Below, piece by piece: positions 42,890 to 52,246 of a DNA stretch of 64,000 nucleotides. The stretch lies in the NCBI GenBank assembly GCA_017458585.1, contig JAFTAJ010000007.1:39719-103718 (forward strand). Direction: 5' to 3'. The DNA is from Bacteroidaceae bacterium. GTDB taxonomy: Bacteria > Bacteroidota > Bacteroidia > Bacteroidales > Bacteroidaceae. Position 1 is the stretch's first letter; each line of letters begins with the position of its first letter. The position numbers and the translations under genes were made by a program. The notes beneath the pieces are model-generated. The model did no database searches, was not told where the DNA came from, and saw only the letters and a program-made list of their open reading frames with translations.

Positions 42890-43258
42890 ATGTATAGCGT
42901 AGTAATTGTACTTATCGTATTAGCAGCAGTATTGATGTGCCTAATCGTGCTCATTCAGGAGTCGAAGGGCGGCGGTCTGGCAGCAGGCTTCTCCAATCTC
43001 AACACCATGGGCGGTGTGCGCAAGACCACCGACTTTGTGGAGAAAGCCACATGGGGTATTGCCATAGCTATGGTAGTGCTCAGCGTAGCAGCAGCCTATC
43101 TCGTGCCTTCGCAGAAGGTGGCAGGCTCTGTGATGGAGAATGCCCCCGTGCAGACCACAGCTCCCGCGCTTCCCGCCGCTCCCGCAGCACAGCCAGCCAC
43201 AGCCACTCCTGCTGAGGCACCCGCTGCCGAGGCACCTGCTGCACCGGCCAACAAATAA
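42890..43258 (+). CDS. secG: Preprotein translocase subunit SecG
   Basis: A small inner-membrane partner of SecYE that aids protein export. The protein has 122 residues and two membrane helices (residues 3-22 and about 53-73) joined by the conserved cytoplasmic loop with ESKGGGLAAGFS and GGVRKTTDFVEKATW. The C-terminal 40 residues are Ala/Pro/Thr-rich, as in other Bacteroidetes SecG proteins. It is the last gene of the lptE run. Confidence 0.93.
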   Translation: MYSVVIVLIVLAAVLMCLIVLIQESKGGGLAAGFSNLNTMGGVRKTTDFVEKATWGIAIAMVVLSVAAAYLVPSQKVAGSVMENAPVQTTAPALPAAPAAQPATATPAEAPAAEAPAAPANK

Positions 43259-43339
43259 GATTGCCAACACACTCGGCATCGCAACGCCATAGGAACACCC
43301 GCACACAGACAGGTGGTCTTATGGCGTTTGGAGTTAACG

Positions 43340-43399
43340 CCCGAACTTTCGAACTCTCTAACTTTGGTACTTTCGAACTCTGGAACTTTGGAACTCTTT
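43340..43399 (+). repeat. GAACTTTC-type tandem array spanning the mfd start
   Basis: Units CGAACTTT, CGAACTCT, GGAACTTT repeat about seven times with period 8-9 nt. The array is open in the mfd frame and ends right where conserved Mfd sequence begins. Confidence 0.85.
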
Positions 43400-46300
43400 G
43401 AGCACCATCCCGTGGTGAAGGCCATGGCCAAGAAGGTGCAGACACTGAAGCCCGGTGAGCACCTCCATGCCGAGGGCCTGCAGGGCTCCGCTGCTGCCGC
43501 CGTGCTCAGCGGTCTTCCCGCCAATATGGCAGAGCCGCGAGTATGCCTGGTGGTGCTCAACGACCACGACGAGGCCGGCTATTTCTATGGCGACCTCTCG
43601 GCCATCATGGACGACGACAGCGTGCTGTTCTTCCCCTCGCCCTACCGCCGCGGAGTGAAGTATGCACAGATAGACGCTGCCAACGAGATAATGCGTACCG
43701 ATGTGCTCAGCCGCTTGTCGAGCAGTACTGACCGTGAGGGCGAGAAGACAATATTCGTCGTCACCTATCCCGAGGCGCTCGCTGTGAAAGTTGTTACCCG
43801 CGACAGTCTGCAAAGTAAGATAAGGAGCTTCAGGGTAGGGGAGAGCTACAACATTGGCGGACTGGAGAAGGAGCTCTTCGACCTCGGCTTCCAGCATGTG
43901 GACTATGTGTATGAGCCAGGCCAGTTTGCCATGCGCGGTAGTATCATCGACATCTTCTCCTACTCCAGCGAGCATCCCTACCGCCTCGACTTCTTCGGCG
44001 ATGAGCTAGACAGCATCCGCACCTTTGATGTAGAGACACAGCTATCTGTGGAACGCGTGGACAGCGCAACGGTGGTGCCACTCGTTGCTGCCACCGACGA
44101 CCGCCGTGTCAGTTTCTTCCATTTCCTGCCGCCGTCAGCACTGCTTGTGCAGAAGAATCCACAGTTTGTGCAGGACAGCATAGCGCAGATACACACCGAG
44201 GGCTTCAGCAGTCAGGCCATGATAGAGCGCAGTGCCACCGAGGGCAGCTCGGAGATAGAGCTACATAGCGAGCGTCTGCTGATCAGTGCTGAGCAGTTTG
44301 CCGCCGAGGTGGAGCAATACCCCTCCATCGTATTTTCTTCCCACTCACCCTCACGTCTTACCCTCCATTTCTCTACCCAGCCGCAGCCCTTCTTCCATAA
44401 GAACTTTGACATCATCAACACCACGCTCGCCGACTATCAGCAGCGTGGCTACCGCCTTTATATCCTTGCCGACAATGCGGAGCAGCACCAGCGCCTCGCT
44501 GCTATCTTTGAAGAGACCGGTACTTCGGTCAGCTTCACCCCTGTGCAGCTCACCCTCCACGCAGGCTTCATCGACGATAGCCTCAAGGCCTGCTTCTTCA
44601 CCGACCACCAGATATTCGACCGCTTCCACCGCTACCGTCTCAAGGCCGCCAGCGCCGCCAACGGCAAGCTCGCCCACTCGCTGCGCGACATGCGACAGTT
44701 TGAGCCCGGCGACTATGTGATACATGTTGACCACGGCGTGGGCCAGTTTATGGGCCTCGTCACCGTCACCGACGGCAACTCAGAGCAAGAGCGCATGAAG
44801 TTGTTGTACAAGAACGGCGACATCGTCTATGTCTCAGTCCACTCGCTGAATAAAGTCAGCAAGTATAAGTCGGCCGAGGGAGAGCCGCCCGCCCTCTCGC
44901 GTCTCGGCACCGGTGCGTGGAACCAGCTCAAAGAGCGCACCAAGACGAAGATAAAGGACATAGCCCGCGACCTCATAAAGCTCTACTCCGAGCGCCGCCG
45001 TCAGCAAGGGTTTGCCTTCAGTGCCGACACCTATATGCAGCACGAGCTGGAGGCGTCATTCATCTACGAGGACACCCCCGACCAGCTCAAGGTAACCGCC
45101 GAGATAAAGCGCGACATGGAGAGTCAGCGTCCCATGGACAGGCTGGTATGTGGTGATGTGGGTTTTGGCAAGACCGAACTGGCAGTGCGTGCCGCCCTCA
45201 AGGCAGCCACCGATGGCAAGCAAGTGGCGGTGTTGGTGCCCACCACGCTGTTGGCTTATCAGCACTACCTCACCTTCAGCGAGCGCCTCAAGGACTTTCC
45301 TGTCAGTGTAGAGTACCTTACCCGTGCTCAGTCGCCCAAGAAAGCCAAGGATATCATCCAGCGTATCGCCGAAGGCAAAGTAGAGATAATCATCGGCACC
45401 CACAAGCTGTTGGGCAAGAGCGTTCGTTTCCACGATCTGGGGCTGCTGATTATCGACGAAGAGCAGAAGTTTGGTGTCGCCACCAAGGAGAAACTGCGCC
45501 AGCTCAAGGTGAATGTGGATACCCTCACCCTTACAGCTACGCCCATACCGCGCACCCTTCAGTTCTCGCTTATGGGAGCCCGCGACCTCAGCGTACTCAC
45601 CACGCCTCCCGCCAACCGCTATCCCATCCACACCGAGGTGCATATCTTCAGCCACGAAGTCATTGCCGACGCCATCAACTTTGAGCTCAGCCGACAGGGA
45701 CAAGTATTCTTTGTGTGCAACCGCATCGCCTCGCTTCCCCATATCCAGCAGCTCATCGCCCAATATGTCCCCGACGCCCGTGTAGCCATAGGCCACGGCC
45801 AGATGCCCCCCGAGCAACTGGAGCGCATCATTATCGACTTCATCCACGGCGAATACGACGTGCTGTTGTCCACCACCATAGTCGAGAACGGCATCGACAT
45901 ACCTAATGCCAACACCATTATTATAGACAACGCCCACCGCTTCGGCCTTAGCGACCTGCACCAGATGCGAGGCCGCGTGGGGCGCACCAACCGTAAGGCC
46001 TTCTGCTATCTACTGACTCAGCCTCTGGCCACGCTGCCTGTGGAGAGTCGTCGTCGCCTGGAGGCCCTGGAGAGCTATAGCGACCTCGGCAGCGGACTGC
46101 AGATAGCCATGCAAGACCTCGACATACGCGGAGCCGGCAACCTGCTTGGTGCCGAGCAGAGCGGATTCATCGCCGACCTCGGTTACGAGACATATCAGAA
46201 GATACTCACAGAGGCAGTGCAGGAACTCAAGACCGACGAGTTTCCCGACCTGCTGGAGGGAGACCCATCGCAGTCCTCTACGGAGGGCGGTACTTCCCTT

Positions 46301-46798
46301 ATTGGTGGAGCGGAGAGGGGCCCAGCTCTTCTTGAGACGGACCTTCCTGTTTACCTCCCCGACGACTATGTGCCAGGCAGCAGCGAGCGTGTGCAGCTCT
46401 ACCGCGAAATCGATGCCCTCACAAGTCCGACCGTCAATCTGTCCAACACCCTCACTCTCGCACTCCGAACCCGACTTGCAGACCGCTTCGGCCCCTTGCC
46501 CCAGCCGGTGGAGAACCTGCTCAAGGTGCCTGGCGCCCGTGTATTGGCAGGCAGCCTCGGCATAGAGCGCATCGTAGCCAAGGGTGGCAGTGCCGTATTC
46601 TATTTCGTGGGACATGCCGACAGCCCCTATTACCAGAGCGATCTCTTCGGCAGGGTGTTAAAGTATGCCATCGCTCATTTCTCCGACTGCAAGATCTCTG
46701 AGCACAACGGCCATCGTCGCATGACGGTGCAACGCGTTGGCGACATAGACACCCTTATCGCCATCCTGAGCGACATCACCACATTTGACGCGATTTGA
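43388..46798 (+). CDS. mfd: Transcription-repair coupling factor Mfd
   Basis: A DNA translocase that removes stalled RNA polymerase and recruits UvrABC. Conserved parts: UvrB-like N-terminal region (EPGQFAMRGSIIDIFSY), RNAP-interaction domain (FEPGDYVIHVDHGVGQF), and the RecG-like helicase with Walker A CGDVGFGKTELA and IIDEEQKFGV. No ATG lies upstream of the conserved HHPVVKAM segment; the frame opens at GTG 43313 and the 5' part is a tandem array. I chose the last TTG (43388); ATG 43424 is also possible. About 23 residues near base 46270-46336 (PSQSSTEGGTSLIGG region) look inserted and contain the CCTCTACGGAGG palindrome. Confidence 0.93.
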   Translation: MELFEHHPVVKAMAKKVQTLKPGEHLHAEGLQGSAAAAVLSGLPANMAEPRVCLVVLNDHDEAGYFYGDLSAIMDDDSVLFFPSPYRRGVKYAQIDAANEIMRTDVLSRLSSSTDREGEKTIFVVTYPEALAVKVVTRDSLQSKIRSFRVGESYNIGGLEKELFDLGFQHVDYVYEPGQFAMRGSIIDIFSYSSEHPYRLDFFGDELDSIRTFDVETQLSVERVDSATVVPLVAATDDRRVSFFHFLPPSALLVQKNPQFVQDSIAQIHTEGFSSQAMIERSATEGSSEIELHSERLLISAEQFAAEVEQYPSIVFSSHSPSRLTLHFSTQPQPFFHKNFDIINTTLADYQQRGYRLYILADNAEQHQRLAAIFEETGTSVSFTPVQLTLHAGFIDDSLKACFFTDHQIFDRFHRYRLKAASAANGKLAHSLRDMRQFEPGDYVIHVDHGVGQFMGLVTVTDGNSEQERMKLLYKNGDIVYVSVHSLNKVSKYKSAEGEPPALSRLGTGAWNQLKERTKTKIKDIARDLIKLYSERRRQQGFAFSADTYMQHELEASFIYEDTPDQLKVTAEIKRDMESQRPMDRLVCGDVGFGKTELAVRAALKAATDGKQVAVLVPTTLLAYQHYLTFSERLKDFPVSVEYLTRAQSPKKAKDIIQRIAEGKVEIIIGTHKLLGKSVRFHDLGLLIIDEEQKFGVATKEKLRQLKVNVDTLTLTATPIPRTLQFSLMGARDLSVLTTPPANRYPIHTEVHIFSHEVIADAINFELSRQGQVFFVCNRIASLPHIQQLIAQYVPDARVAIGHGQMPPEQLERIIIDFIHGEYDVLLSTTIVENGIDIPNANTIIIDNAHRFGLSDLHQMRGRVGRTNRKAFCYLLTQPLATLPVESRRRLEALESYSDLGSGLQIAMQDLDIRGAGNLLGAEQSGFIADLGYETYQKILTEAVQELKTDEFPDLLEGDPSQSSTEGGTSLIGGAERGPALLETDLPVYLPDDYVPGSSERVQLYREIDALTSPTVNLSNTLTLALRTRLADRFGPLPQPVENLLKVPGARVLAGSLGIERIVAKGGSAVFYFVGHADSPYYQSDLFGRVLKYAIAHFSDCKISEHNGHRRMTVQRVGDIDTLIAILSDITTFDAI

Positions 46799-46810
46799 AA
46801 CTGAAATAAT

Positions 46811-47788
46811 ATGAAGAAGCTTGTTTTGTTGTTACTATGCGCAGCAGTGGCCATCAGCGGTAGCAGCCGCAAGACGGTAGCCCTGGTGCTGGGCGGAGGC
46901 GGTGCTAAAGGTGCTGCCGAAGTGGGCGTGCTGAAGTATATCGAGCGCTCTGGAGTGCCTATAGACATGGTGGTGGGCACGAGCATCGGCTCGGTGGTGG
47001 GCGGCCTCTACTGCGCGGGCTATCGCGCGGACGAGATGGACCGCATATTCCGCTCGCAGGAGTGGATAGACCTCTTCTCCGACGGCATCTCGATGGACAA
47101 CTTGCTCAACGAGCTGGTGGATAACCCCATGTCGGTGCTTGAGAAGATGAGAGGGCTCTTTGACCTCAAGTCGATGCTCAAGGAGTTTGGTGTCGTGAAG
47201 GGGGATAGCATTGTGGGTTTTCTCGATAATCTGATAAAGAGGGCGCCGTATCGCGTTGGAGAGCCTCCTGCGTTCCGTGCCGTGGCTGTTGATATGAAGA
47301 CGATGGACGAAGTTCTGCTCCGCAACAACTCCAAGCCTCACGACATGGCGTTGAATATGCGGGCGAGCATGGCCATCCCACTGGTGTTCCGCCCTGTGCA
47401 AAGGGACGGCATGCTACTGGCTGACGGCGGAGTGCTCAACAACCTGCCGGTGGACGTGGCTCGTGCGATGGGCGCTGACATCGTGATAGCCGTAGACCTC
47501 ACGCAGACGAAGCACGAGGACTATGAGCCGCCTTCAGGACTGATGGACAAAGAATGGGCACAGAAGTTGCTTGACCGTGTGCCTTGGGTTAAATGGATTA
47601 TGCAGCGTCCCGACCGCGAGAAGTATAATCGCAACGTGAAGGACGCAGACGTGTATATCAACCCAACGCTCGACGACTGCTCGGTAACGAGTTTCGGCAA
47701 GGTGGACTACATGATTCGCCAAGGGGAGAAGGCAGGTAAAAAGGCGCTCCGCAAACTGAAGAAAATCAAGAAGAAGGCGAAGAAGTAA
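46811..47788 (+). CDS. Patatin-like phospholipase
   Basis: A predicted serine lipid hydrolase of 325 residues with an N-terminal hydrophobic signal (residues 2-17). The oxyanion-hole motif GGGGAKG (28-34), nucleophile GTSIGS (Ser58) and the catalytic Asp of ADGGVLNNLPV form the Ser-Asp dyad of RssA/NTE-like patatins. It lacks the C-terminal beta-barrel seen in longer Bacteroidetes patatins. The C-terminus is very basic (KKIKKKAKK) and its last 23 bp overlap the convergent yigZ-like gene. Confidence 0.9.
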   Translation: MKKLVLLLLCAAVAISGSSRKTVALVLGGGGAKGAAEVGVLKYIERSGVPIDMVVGTSIGSVVGGLYCAGYRADEMDRIFRSQEWIDLFSDGISMDNLLNELVDNPMSVLEKMRGLFDLKSMLKEFGVVKGDSIVGFLDNLIKRAPYRVGEPPAFRAVAVDMKTMDEVLLRNNSKPHDMALNMRASMAIPLVFRPVQRDGMLLADGGVLNNLPVDVARAMGADIVIAVDLTQTKHEDYEPPSGLMDKEWAQKLLDRVPWVKWIMQRPDREKYNRNVKDADVYINPTLDDCSVTSFGKVDYMIRQGEKAGKKALRKLKKIKKKAKK

Positions 47789-48347
47789 ACTTCGCCAGTT
47801 GTGGCAGGGCAACTTCCATCACGCTTACGGGGGCTGAAATGGTTAGCGTGCAGCGCATATCGGTATGCTGGGAGACAACGCGGATGGAGCGTTCCTTTAT
47901 TATTTTCATCACATTGTTCATGGCTGAGTAGTCAAACTCTATTACAGCCTGTTGTTCGCGTGTGCGTGTTACGATGTCGGCAGCCTGCAGTGCTGCGGTG
48001 GCAGCCTCGCGGTAGGCGGCGATGAGGCCAGGGGTGCCGAGCAATATGCCGCCGAAGTAGCGCACTACAATCATCAGCACATTTCTGACATCGGCACTCT
48101 GCAGCGCTCCCATCATTGGGCGGCCTGCCGTGCCGGAGGGCTCGCCGTTGTCAGAGTATTTGTCTTCGGTTAGTGTCCTATACGCGTAGCACACATGGCG
48201 AGCATCGTAGTACTGCTTGCGATAGTCGCGGATGAGAGCCGTGGCCTCTTCCTCGCTGTCGATAGGATGGGCGAAGGCGAGGAAGCTGCTTTTCTTGACC
48301 GTTATTTTGGCTTGAGCAGGTGACGATATGGTCTTGTAGGTGTCCAT
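47766..48347 (-). CDS. YigZ/IMPACT family protein
   Basis: A protein of 193 residues. The N-terminal UPF0029/Impact domain shows KSSFLAFA, then YCHAYR-like VCYAYR and the signature DNGEPSGTAGRPMM, followed by RYFGGILLGTPGLIAAY. Members bind nucleic acid or regulate translation in eukaryotes; the bacterial role is unclear. It is convergent with the patatin gene, with 23 bp of overlapping 3' coding ends. A -7 box, TAACTTTG, is 19 nt before the ATG. Confidence 0.9.
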   Translation of the reverse strand: MDTYKTISSPAQAKITVKKSSFLAFAHPIDSEEEATALIRDYRKQYYDARHVCYAYRTLTEDKYSDNGEPSGTAGRPMMGALQSADVRNVLMIVVRYFGGILLGTPGLIAAYREAATAALQAADIVTRTREQQAVIEFDYSAMNNVMKIIKERSIRVVSQHTDMRCTLTISAPVSVMEVALPQLAKFTSSPSS

Positions 48348-48365
48348 TTTGCTTTTTTAGCACTG

Positions 48366-48373
48366 CAAAGTTA
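48366..48373 (-). promoter_or_regulatory. -7 box TAACTTTG for the YigZ-like gene
   Basis: Minus-strand TAACTTTG, 19 nt before the ATG at 48347; divergent from the thrS promoter with an ATTGAAA-unit array (48381-48417) between the two. Confidence 0.65.
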
Positions 48374-48380
48374 GCGAAAA

Positions 48381-48417
48381 ACAATTGAAAATTGAAAATT
48401 GAGAATTGAAAATTGTT
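48381..48417. repeat. ATTGAAA tandem array between divergent promoters
   Basis: Five units ATTGAAA / ATTGAGA (7-8 nt). Unlike most arrays here it lies upstream of promoters rather than before a start codon. Confidence 0.75.
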
Positions 48418-48436
48418 TTATATCAAAATAATATAG

Positions 48437-48444
48437 TACTTTTG
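48437..48444 (+). promoter_or_regulatory. -7 box TACTTTTG for thrS
   Basis: TACTTTTG 29 nt before the thrS ATG; a TTGT lies about 20 nt upstream. The leader is too short for a T-box. Confidence 0.65.
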
Positions 48445-48472
48445 CAGTCAATTTATTATAAATAAGGTAGAG

Positions 48473-50419
48473 ATGATTAAGATTTCTTTCCCCGATGGCT
48501 CTGTCAGAGAGTATGAGAGCGGTGTTACCGGCCTGCAGATTGCTGAGAGCATTTCGCCTGCATTGGCACGCAATGTGGTTAGCTGCGCAGTGAACGATGT
48601 TACTACCGAATTGAACCGTCCCATCACCGAGGACGCTACGATACAGTTGTTCCGTTTTGAGGACAAAGAGGGCAAGCACACCTTCTGGCACACCTCTGCC
48701 CACTTGCTCGCAGAGGCATTGAAGGAGCTCTACCCGGGCATACAGTTTGGCTTCGGCCCTGCTGTAGAGAATGGTTTCTTCTATGATGTGATGCCCAAGG
48801 AGGGCGATGTGATATCCGAGAACGATTTCCCGAAGATTGAGGCTAAGATGATGGAGCTGGCCCGCAACGACGAGCCCGTAGTTCGCCGCGAGGTGGGCAA
48901 GGCAGATGCCGTGAAGGAGTTCAGTGCCGACGGCCAGACCTACAAGGTGGAGCACATCGAGCAGGATCTGGAGGACGGCACCATCACCACCTACACCCAG
49001 GGCAAGTTCACCGACCTCTGCAAGGGTCCGCACCTCATGAGCACCGGCCTTATCAAGGCAGTGAAGATAATGAGCGTAGCCGGCGCTTTCTGGCGAGGCG
49101 ATGCCAACCGCGAGCAGATGACGCGCATCTACGGTATCTCCTTCCCGAAGAAGAAGATGCTCGACGAGTACATGGTTATGCTCGAGGAGGCCAAGAAGCG
49201 TGACCATCGTAAGATTGGCAAGGAGATGGAGCTCTTCATGTTCAGCGAGAGGGTAGGCAAGGGTCTGCCTATCTGGTTGCCGAAGGGTACCGACCTCCGT
49301 TTAAGGCTTGAGGCTTTCCTCAAGAAAATCCAGAGCCAGTTTGGATATCAGCAAGTTATCACTCCGCATATCGGCAACAAGCAGCTCTATATCACCTCGG
49401 GCCACTACGCCAAGTATGGCAAGGACTCCTTCCAGCCCATCCATACCCCCGACGAGGGCGAGGAGTATATGCTCAAGCCGATGAACTGCCCCCACCACTG
49501 CGAGATATATGCCAGCAAGCCGCGCTCCTATCGTGACCTGCCGGTGAGACTGGCCGAGTTTGGCACCGTCTATCGCTATGAGCAGAGTGGTGAGCTGCAC
49601 GGCCTTACCCGTGTGCGTTCGTTCACTCAGGACGACGCCCACATCTTCTGCCGTCCCGACCAGGTGAAGGAGGAGTTCCTCAATGTGATGGACATCATCC
49701 TTATCATCTTCAAGACACTCAAGTTTGATAACTATGAGGCACAGATATCCCTGCGCCACAAGACCGACCACTCCAAGTACATCGGTTCGGAGGAGAACTG
49801 GGAGAAGGCTGAGGCCGCCATCATCGAGGCCTGCAAGGAGAAGGGCATCGAGGCTAGGATAGAGTATGACGAGGCAGCCTTCTACGGCCCGAAGCTCGAC
49901 TTCATGGTGAAGGATGCCATCGGTCGCCGTTGGCAGCTCGGTACCATCCAGGTGGACTACAACCTGCCGGAGCGCTTTGACCTGAAGTATATCGGCAGCG
50001 ATGGCGAGGAGCATCGTCCCGTGATGATTCACCGTGCACCGTTTGGCTCGATGGAGCGTTTCGTGGCAGTGCTGATAGAGCACACCTGCGGCCACTTCCC
50101 CCTTTGGCTCACCCCGACACAAGTGGCCATACTGCCTATCTCGGAGAAGTACAACGACTATGCCGAGAAGGTAGCCGCCACACTTAAGGAGAGCGATGTG
50201 AGAGCTACCATCGACATGCGCAACGAGAAGATAGGTCGCAAGATTCGCGACAACGAGGTGATGCATATTCCTTACCTGCTCGTGGTGGGTGAGAAGGAGG
50301 CCGCCGAGGGCACTGTGGCTGTCCGTAAGCAGGGCGCACAAGACCTCGGAACGATGAAGATTGACGATTTTGCGAAAAAAATCAACGAAGAAGTGGCTGA
50401 ATTAATAAATATTGATTAA
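48473..50419 (+). CDS. thrS: Threonyl-tRNA synthetase
   Basis: Charges tRNA-Thr. The protein has 648 residues: TGS domain at the N-terminus ([12 protein letters not shown]), editing domain with [11 protein letters not shown], and a class II catalytic core with MNCPHHC (zinc Cys), [14 protein letters not shown] and the motif 3 block [11 protein letters not shown]. The anticodon-binding domain ([13 protein letters not shown]) is at the C-terminus. It is followed 23 bp later by infC, and thrS-infC-rpmI-rplT is a classic order. Confidence 0.97.
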   Translation: MIKISFPDGSVREYESGVTGLQIAESISPALARNVVSCAVNDVTTELNRPITEDATIQLFRFEDKEGKHTFWHTSAHLLAEALKELYPGIQFGFGPAVENGFFYDVMPKEGDVISENDFPKIEAKMMELARNDEPVVRREVGKADAVKEFSADGQTYKVEHIEQDLEDGTITTYTQGKFTDLCKGPHLMSTGLIKAVKIMSVAGAFWRGDANREQMTRIYGISFPKKKMLDEYMVMLEEAKKRDHRKIGKEMELFMFSERVGKGLPIWLPKGTDLRLRLEAFLKKIQSQFGYQQVITPHIGNKQLYITSGHYAKYGKDSFQPIHTPDEGEEYMLKPMNCPHHCEIYASKPRSYRDLPVRLAEFGTVYRYEQSGELHGLTRVRSFTQDDAHIFCRPDQVKEEFLNVMDIILIIFKTLKFDNYEAQISLRHKTDHSKYIGSEENWEKAEAAIIEACKEKGIEARIEYDEAAFYGPKLDFMVKDAIGRRWQLGTIQVDYNLPERFDLKYIGSDGEEHRPVMIHRAPFGSMERFVAVLIEHTCGHFPLWLTPTQVAILPISEKYNDYAEKVAATLKESDVRATIDMRNEKIGRKIRDNEVMHIPYLLVVGEKEAAEGTVAVRKQGAQDLGTMKIDDFAKKINEEVAELINID

Positions 50420-50424
50420 TTTTG
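50417..50424 (+). promoter_or_regulatory. Possible internal -7 box for infC
   Basis: TAATTTTG overlaps the thrS stop codon and lies 18 nt before the infC ATG, so infC-rpmI-rplT may also be transcribed separately from thrS. Confidence 0.45.
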
Positions 50425-50442
50425 CAGCCCCAAACTTAATAC

Positions 50443-51099
50443 ATGAAGAACGACAGAGCAAAACAGCAGTACAGAATCAACGAGCAGATAAGGGCTCGCG
50501 AAGTCCGCGTGGTAGGCGACGGCATAGAGTCGGAAGTGATGCCGACACGTGATGCTATCGACCTCGCACGGAGTATGGACCAGGACTTGGTGGAGATTTC
50601 TCCCACCGCCGTGCCCCCCGTGTGCCGCGTAATCGACTACTCTAAGTTCCTCTATCAGCAGAAGAAAAAGCAAAAGGAGATGAAGGCTCGTCAGGTCAAG
50701 ATAAGCGTGAAGGAGATTCGCTTCGGACCGCAGACCGACGAGCACGACTACGACTTCAAGCTCAAGCACGCCAAGGAATTTCTGGAGGCAGGCAACAAGG
50801 TGAAGGCGTATGTCTTCTTCCGCGGACGCTCGATAGTGTTTAAGGAGCAGGGTGAGGTGCTGCTACTGCGTTTCGCCAACGACCTTGAGGAGGTGGGCAA
50901 GGTGGAGCAGATGCCGTCGCTGCTGGGCAAGAGGATGATAATGTTCCTCGCTCCAAAGAAGATGCCGACCGTGGCGAAGAAAGCTGTTGCCACCGAGGAT
51001 GCTCCCGTAAAGAAGAACCAGTCAACTGGCAAGCCCGAGCATAAGGCCCGCAAGGAATACACAGGCCCTAAGGTGGAAGGCGAAGACTTCGACGACTAA
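50443..51099 (+). CDS. infC: Translation initiation factor IF-3
   Basis: Binds the 30S subunit and checks start-codon pairing. The protein has 218 residues: N-domain ([15 protein letters not shown]), lysine-rich linker ([14 protein letters not shown]) and C-domain ([27 protein letters not shown], then VYVFFRGR-like YVFFRGRSI). The C-terminus has an extra about 35 Lys/Thr/Pro-rich residues beyond the E. coli form, usual in Bacteroidetes. It starts with ATG, so the rare-start autoregulation known from E. coli infC (AUU) does not apply. Confidence 0.96.
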   Translation: MKNDRAKQQYRINEQIRAREVRVVGDGIESEVMPTRDAIDLARSMDQDLVEISPTAVPPVCRVIDYSKFLYQQKKKQKEMKARQVKISVKEIRFGPQTDEHDYDFKLKHAKEFLEAGNKVKAYVFFRGRSIVFKEQGEVLLLRFANDLEEVGKVEQMPSLLGKRMIMFLAPKKMPTVAKKAVATEDAPVKKNQSTGKPEHKARKEYTGPKVEGEDFDD

Positions 51100-51175
51100 A
51101 AAAGAGATGTGCGTGTAGCGTACTGATTTCACGCTGCCGCCAATAGATAATCAACAACTTAAACCATTAAAAACA

Positions 51176-51373
51176 ATGCCAAAAGTTAAGACCAACTCCG
51201 GTGCCAAAAAGAGATTTACTCTTACCGGAACAGGAAAAGTGAAAAGAAATCATGCTTACCACAGTCACATTCTTACTAAGAAGACGAAGAAGCAGAAGAG
51301 AAACCTGGACCATGTAGCAATCGTTGACCGCACTAATCTCAAGCAGGTACGCGAGCTGCTCAACCTCCGCTAA
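51176..51373 (+). CDS. rpmI: 50S ribosomal protein L35
   Basis: A basic protein of 65 residues with the family pattern [14 protein letters not shown] at the N-terminus and KTKKQKRNL in the middle. It lies 76 bp after infC; this gap contains GCGTACTGATTTCACGCTGCC, which resembles GCGTACTGATTCACGCGCCC downstream of upp, and may fold into a short hairpin. Confidence 0.95.
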   Translation: MPKVKTNSGAKKRFTLTGTGKVKRNHAYHSHILTKKTKKQKRNLDHVAIVDRTNLKQVRELLNLR

Positions 51374-51478
51374 TCCACAAAACATTCTCACTGCGAGTAA
51401 GTAAACAAAAGTTATTAACCGAGTGCTCAGCTACCAAGACCTAAGACAGGCGCTGACATTCAAAAACAACAAACAACT

Positions 51479-51823
51479 ATGCCAAGATCAGTAAATCACG
51501 TTGCATCAAGAGCAAGAAGAAAGAAGATTCTTAAGTTAACGCGCGGCTACTTTGGCGCCCGCAAGAATGTGTGGACCGTAGCCAAGAATACATGGGAGAA
51601 GGGTCTTACCTATGCCTTCGCCGACCGTCGTAAGAAGAAGCGCAACTTCCGCGCACTGTGGATTCAGCGTATCAACGCCGCTGCACGCATGGAGGGCATC
51701 AGCTACTCTCAGCTCGTGGGCGGACTCCACAAGGCAGACATCCAGATCAACCGCAAGGTGCTGGCCGACCTCGCCGTCAACAACCCCGAGGCATTCAAGG
51801 CCATCGTAGCTAAGGTGAAGTAA
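51479..51823 (+). CDS. rplT: 50S ribosomal protein L20
   Basis: A protein of 114 residues that binds 23S rRNA early in assembly. It begins [20 protein letters not shown] and contains [24 protein letters not shown] and the C-terminal [12 protein letters not shown]. The 105-bp gap from rpmI shows no hairpin that I could match to a known L20 leader. A strong terminator follows. Confidence 0.96.
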   Translation: MPRSVNHVASRARRKKILKLTRGYFGARKNVWTVAKNTWEKGLTYAFADRRKKKRNFRALWIQRINAAARMEGISYSQLVGGLHKADIQINRKVLADLAVNNPEAFKAIVAKVK

Positions 51824-51841
51824 ATCAGAAATAAAACTGAT

Positions 51842-51878
51842 ATCCCGCGAACTCACTCAGAGCTCGCGGGATTTTTTT
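51842..51878 (+). terminator. Terminator of thrS-infC-rpmI-rplT
   Basis: A 9-bp stem ATCCCGCGA (51842-51850) with TCGCGGGAT (51864-51872), extended by CTC/GAG inside, followed by TTTTTTG. Confidence 0.93.
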
Positions 51879-51913
51879 GCGTTCTCGCAGAAAATATCTC
51901 CGACCTCCCGAAA

Positions 51914-52092
51914 AATAACTGCGAGGGGAAATGAAATAACTGCGAGAAGAAATTTGCGTTCCGCGCGGAACGTAAATGTGAGCTCAGAGATAATCTTTTT
52001 CCGCTCGGCATATATTATTCTCCGCTCGCTTTTCTCCAAATTCCGCTCGGACATAGAAAAAATCCGCTCGGCTTCCGTAACTTTCTGCTCTG
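51914..52092. repeat. 21-nt-phased degenerate minisatellite
   Basis: CCGCTCGG-type cores begin at 52001, 52022, 52043 and 52064, exactly 21 nt apart, with a weaker copy (CTGCTCTG) at 52085. On the left, AATAACTGCGAG copies are also 21 nt apart (51915 and 51936), and a palindrome CGTTCCGCGCGGAACG is at 51957-51972. Read on the minus strand the phase gives heptads with Glu-Arg at fixed positions (SERNLEK, SERRIIY, AERKKII) in a 65-codon open frame from ATG 52054 to a stop at 51857. This may be a small coiled-coil gene or a decayed repeat. It fills most of the gap between rplT and the RNA at 52247. Confidence 0.7.
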
Positions 52093-52184
52093 TGATTTCG
52101 GTATTTTATACGAAACATTTCTGTTTCAGTTGTGTTATTGAAAGAATTTTTTCGTAAAAAATGTCACGAATAAAAAAATTTTGG

Positions 52185-52192
52185 TAAATTTG
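52185..52192 (+). promoter_or_regulatory. -7 box TAAATTTG upstream of the long-hairpin RNA
   Basis: TAAATTTG fits TAnnTTTG; transcription would begin near 52199, about 48 nt before the hairpin. Confidence 0.6.
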
Positions 52193-52246
52193 CAACCGTA
52201 AATTTAAAATGCGATGCCGATGTAGCATAAAAAGACATTAAAAATA

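Noticed and set aside
51100..51175. L20-type autoregulatory leader before rpmI
   Set aside because: Only a weak hairpin is visible and I cannot match it to a known leader; a covariance search would be needed to claim it.
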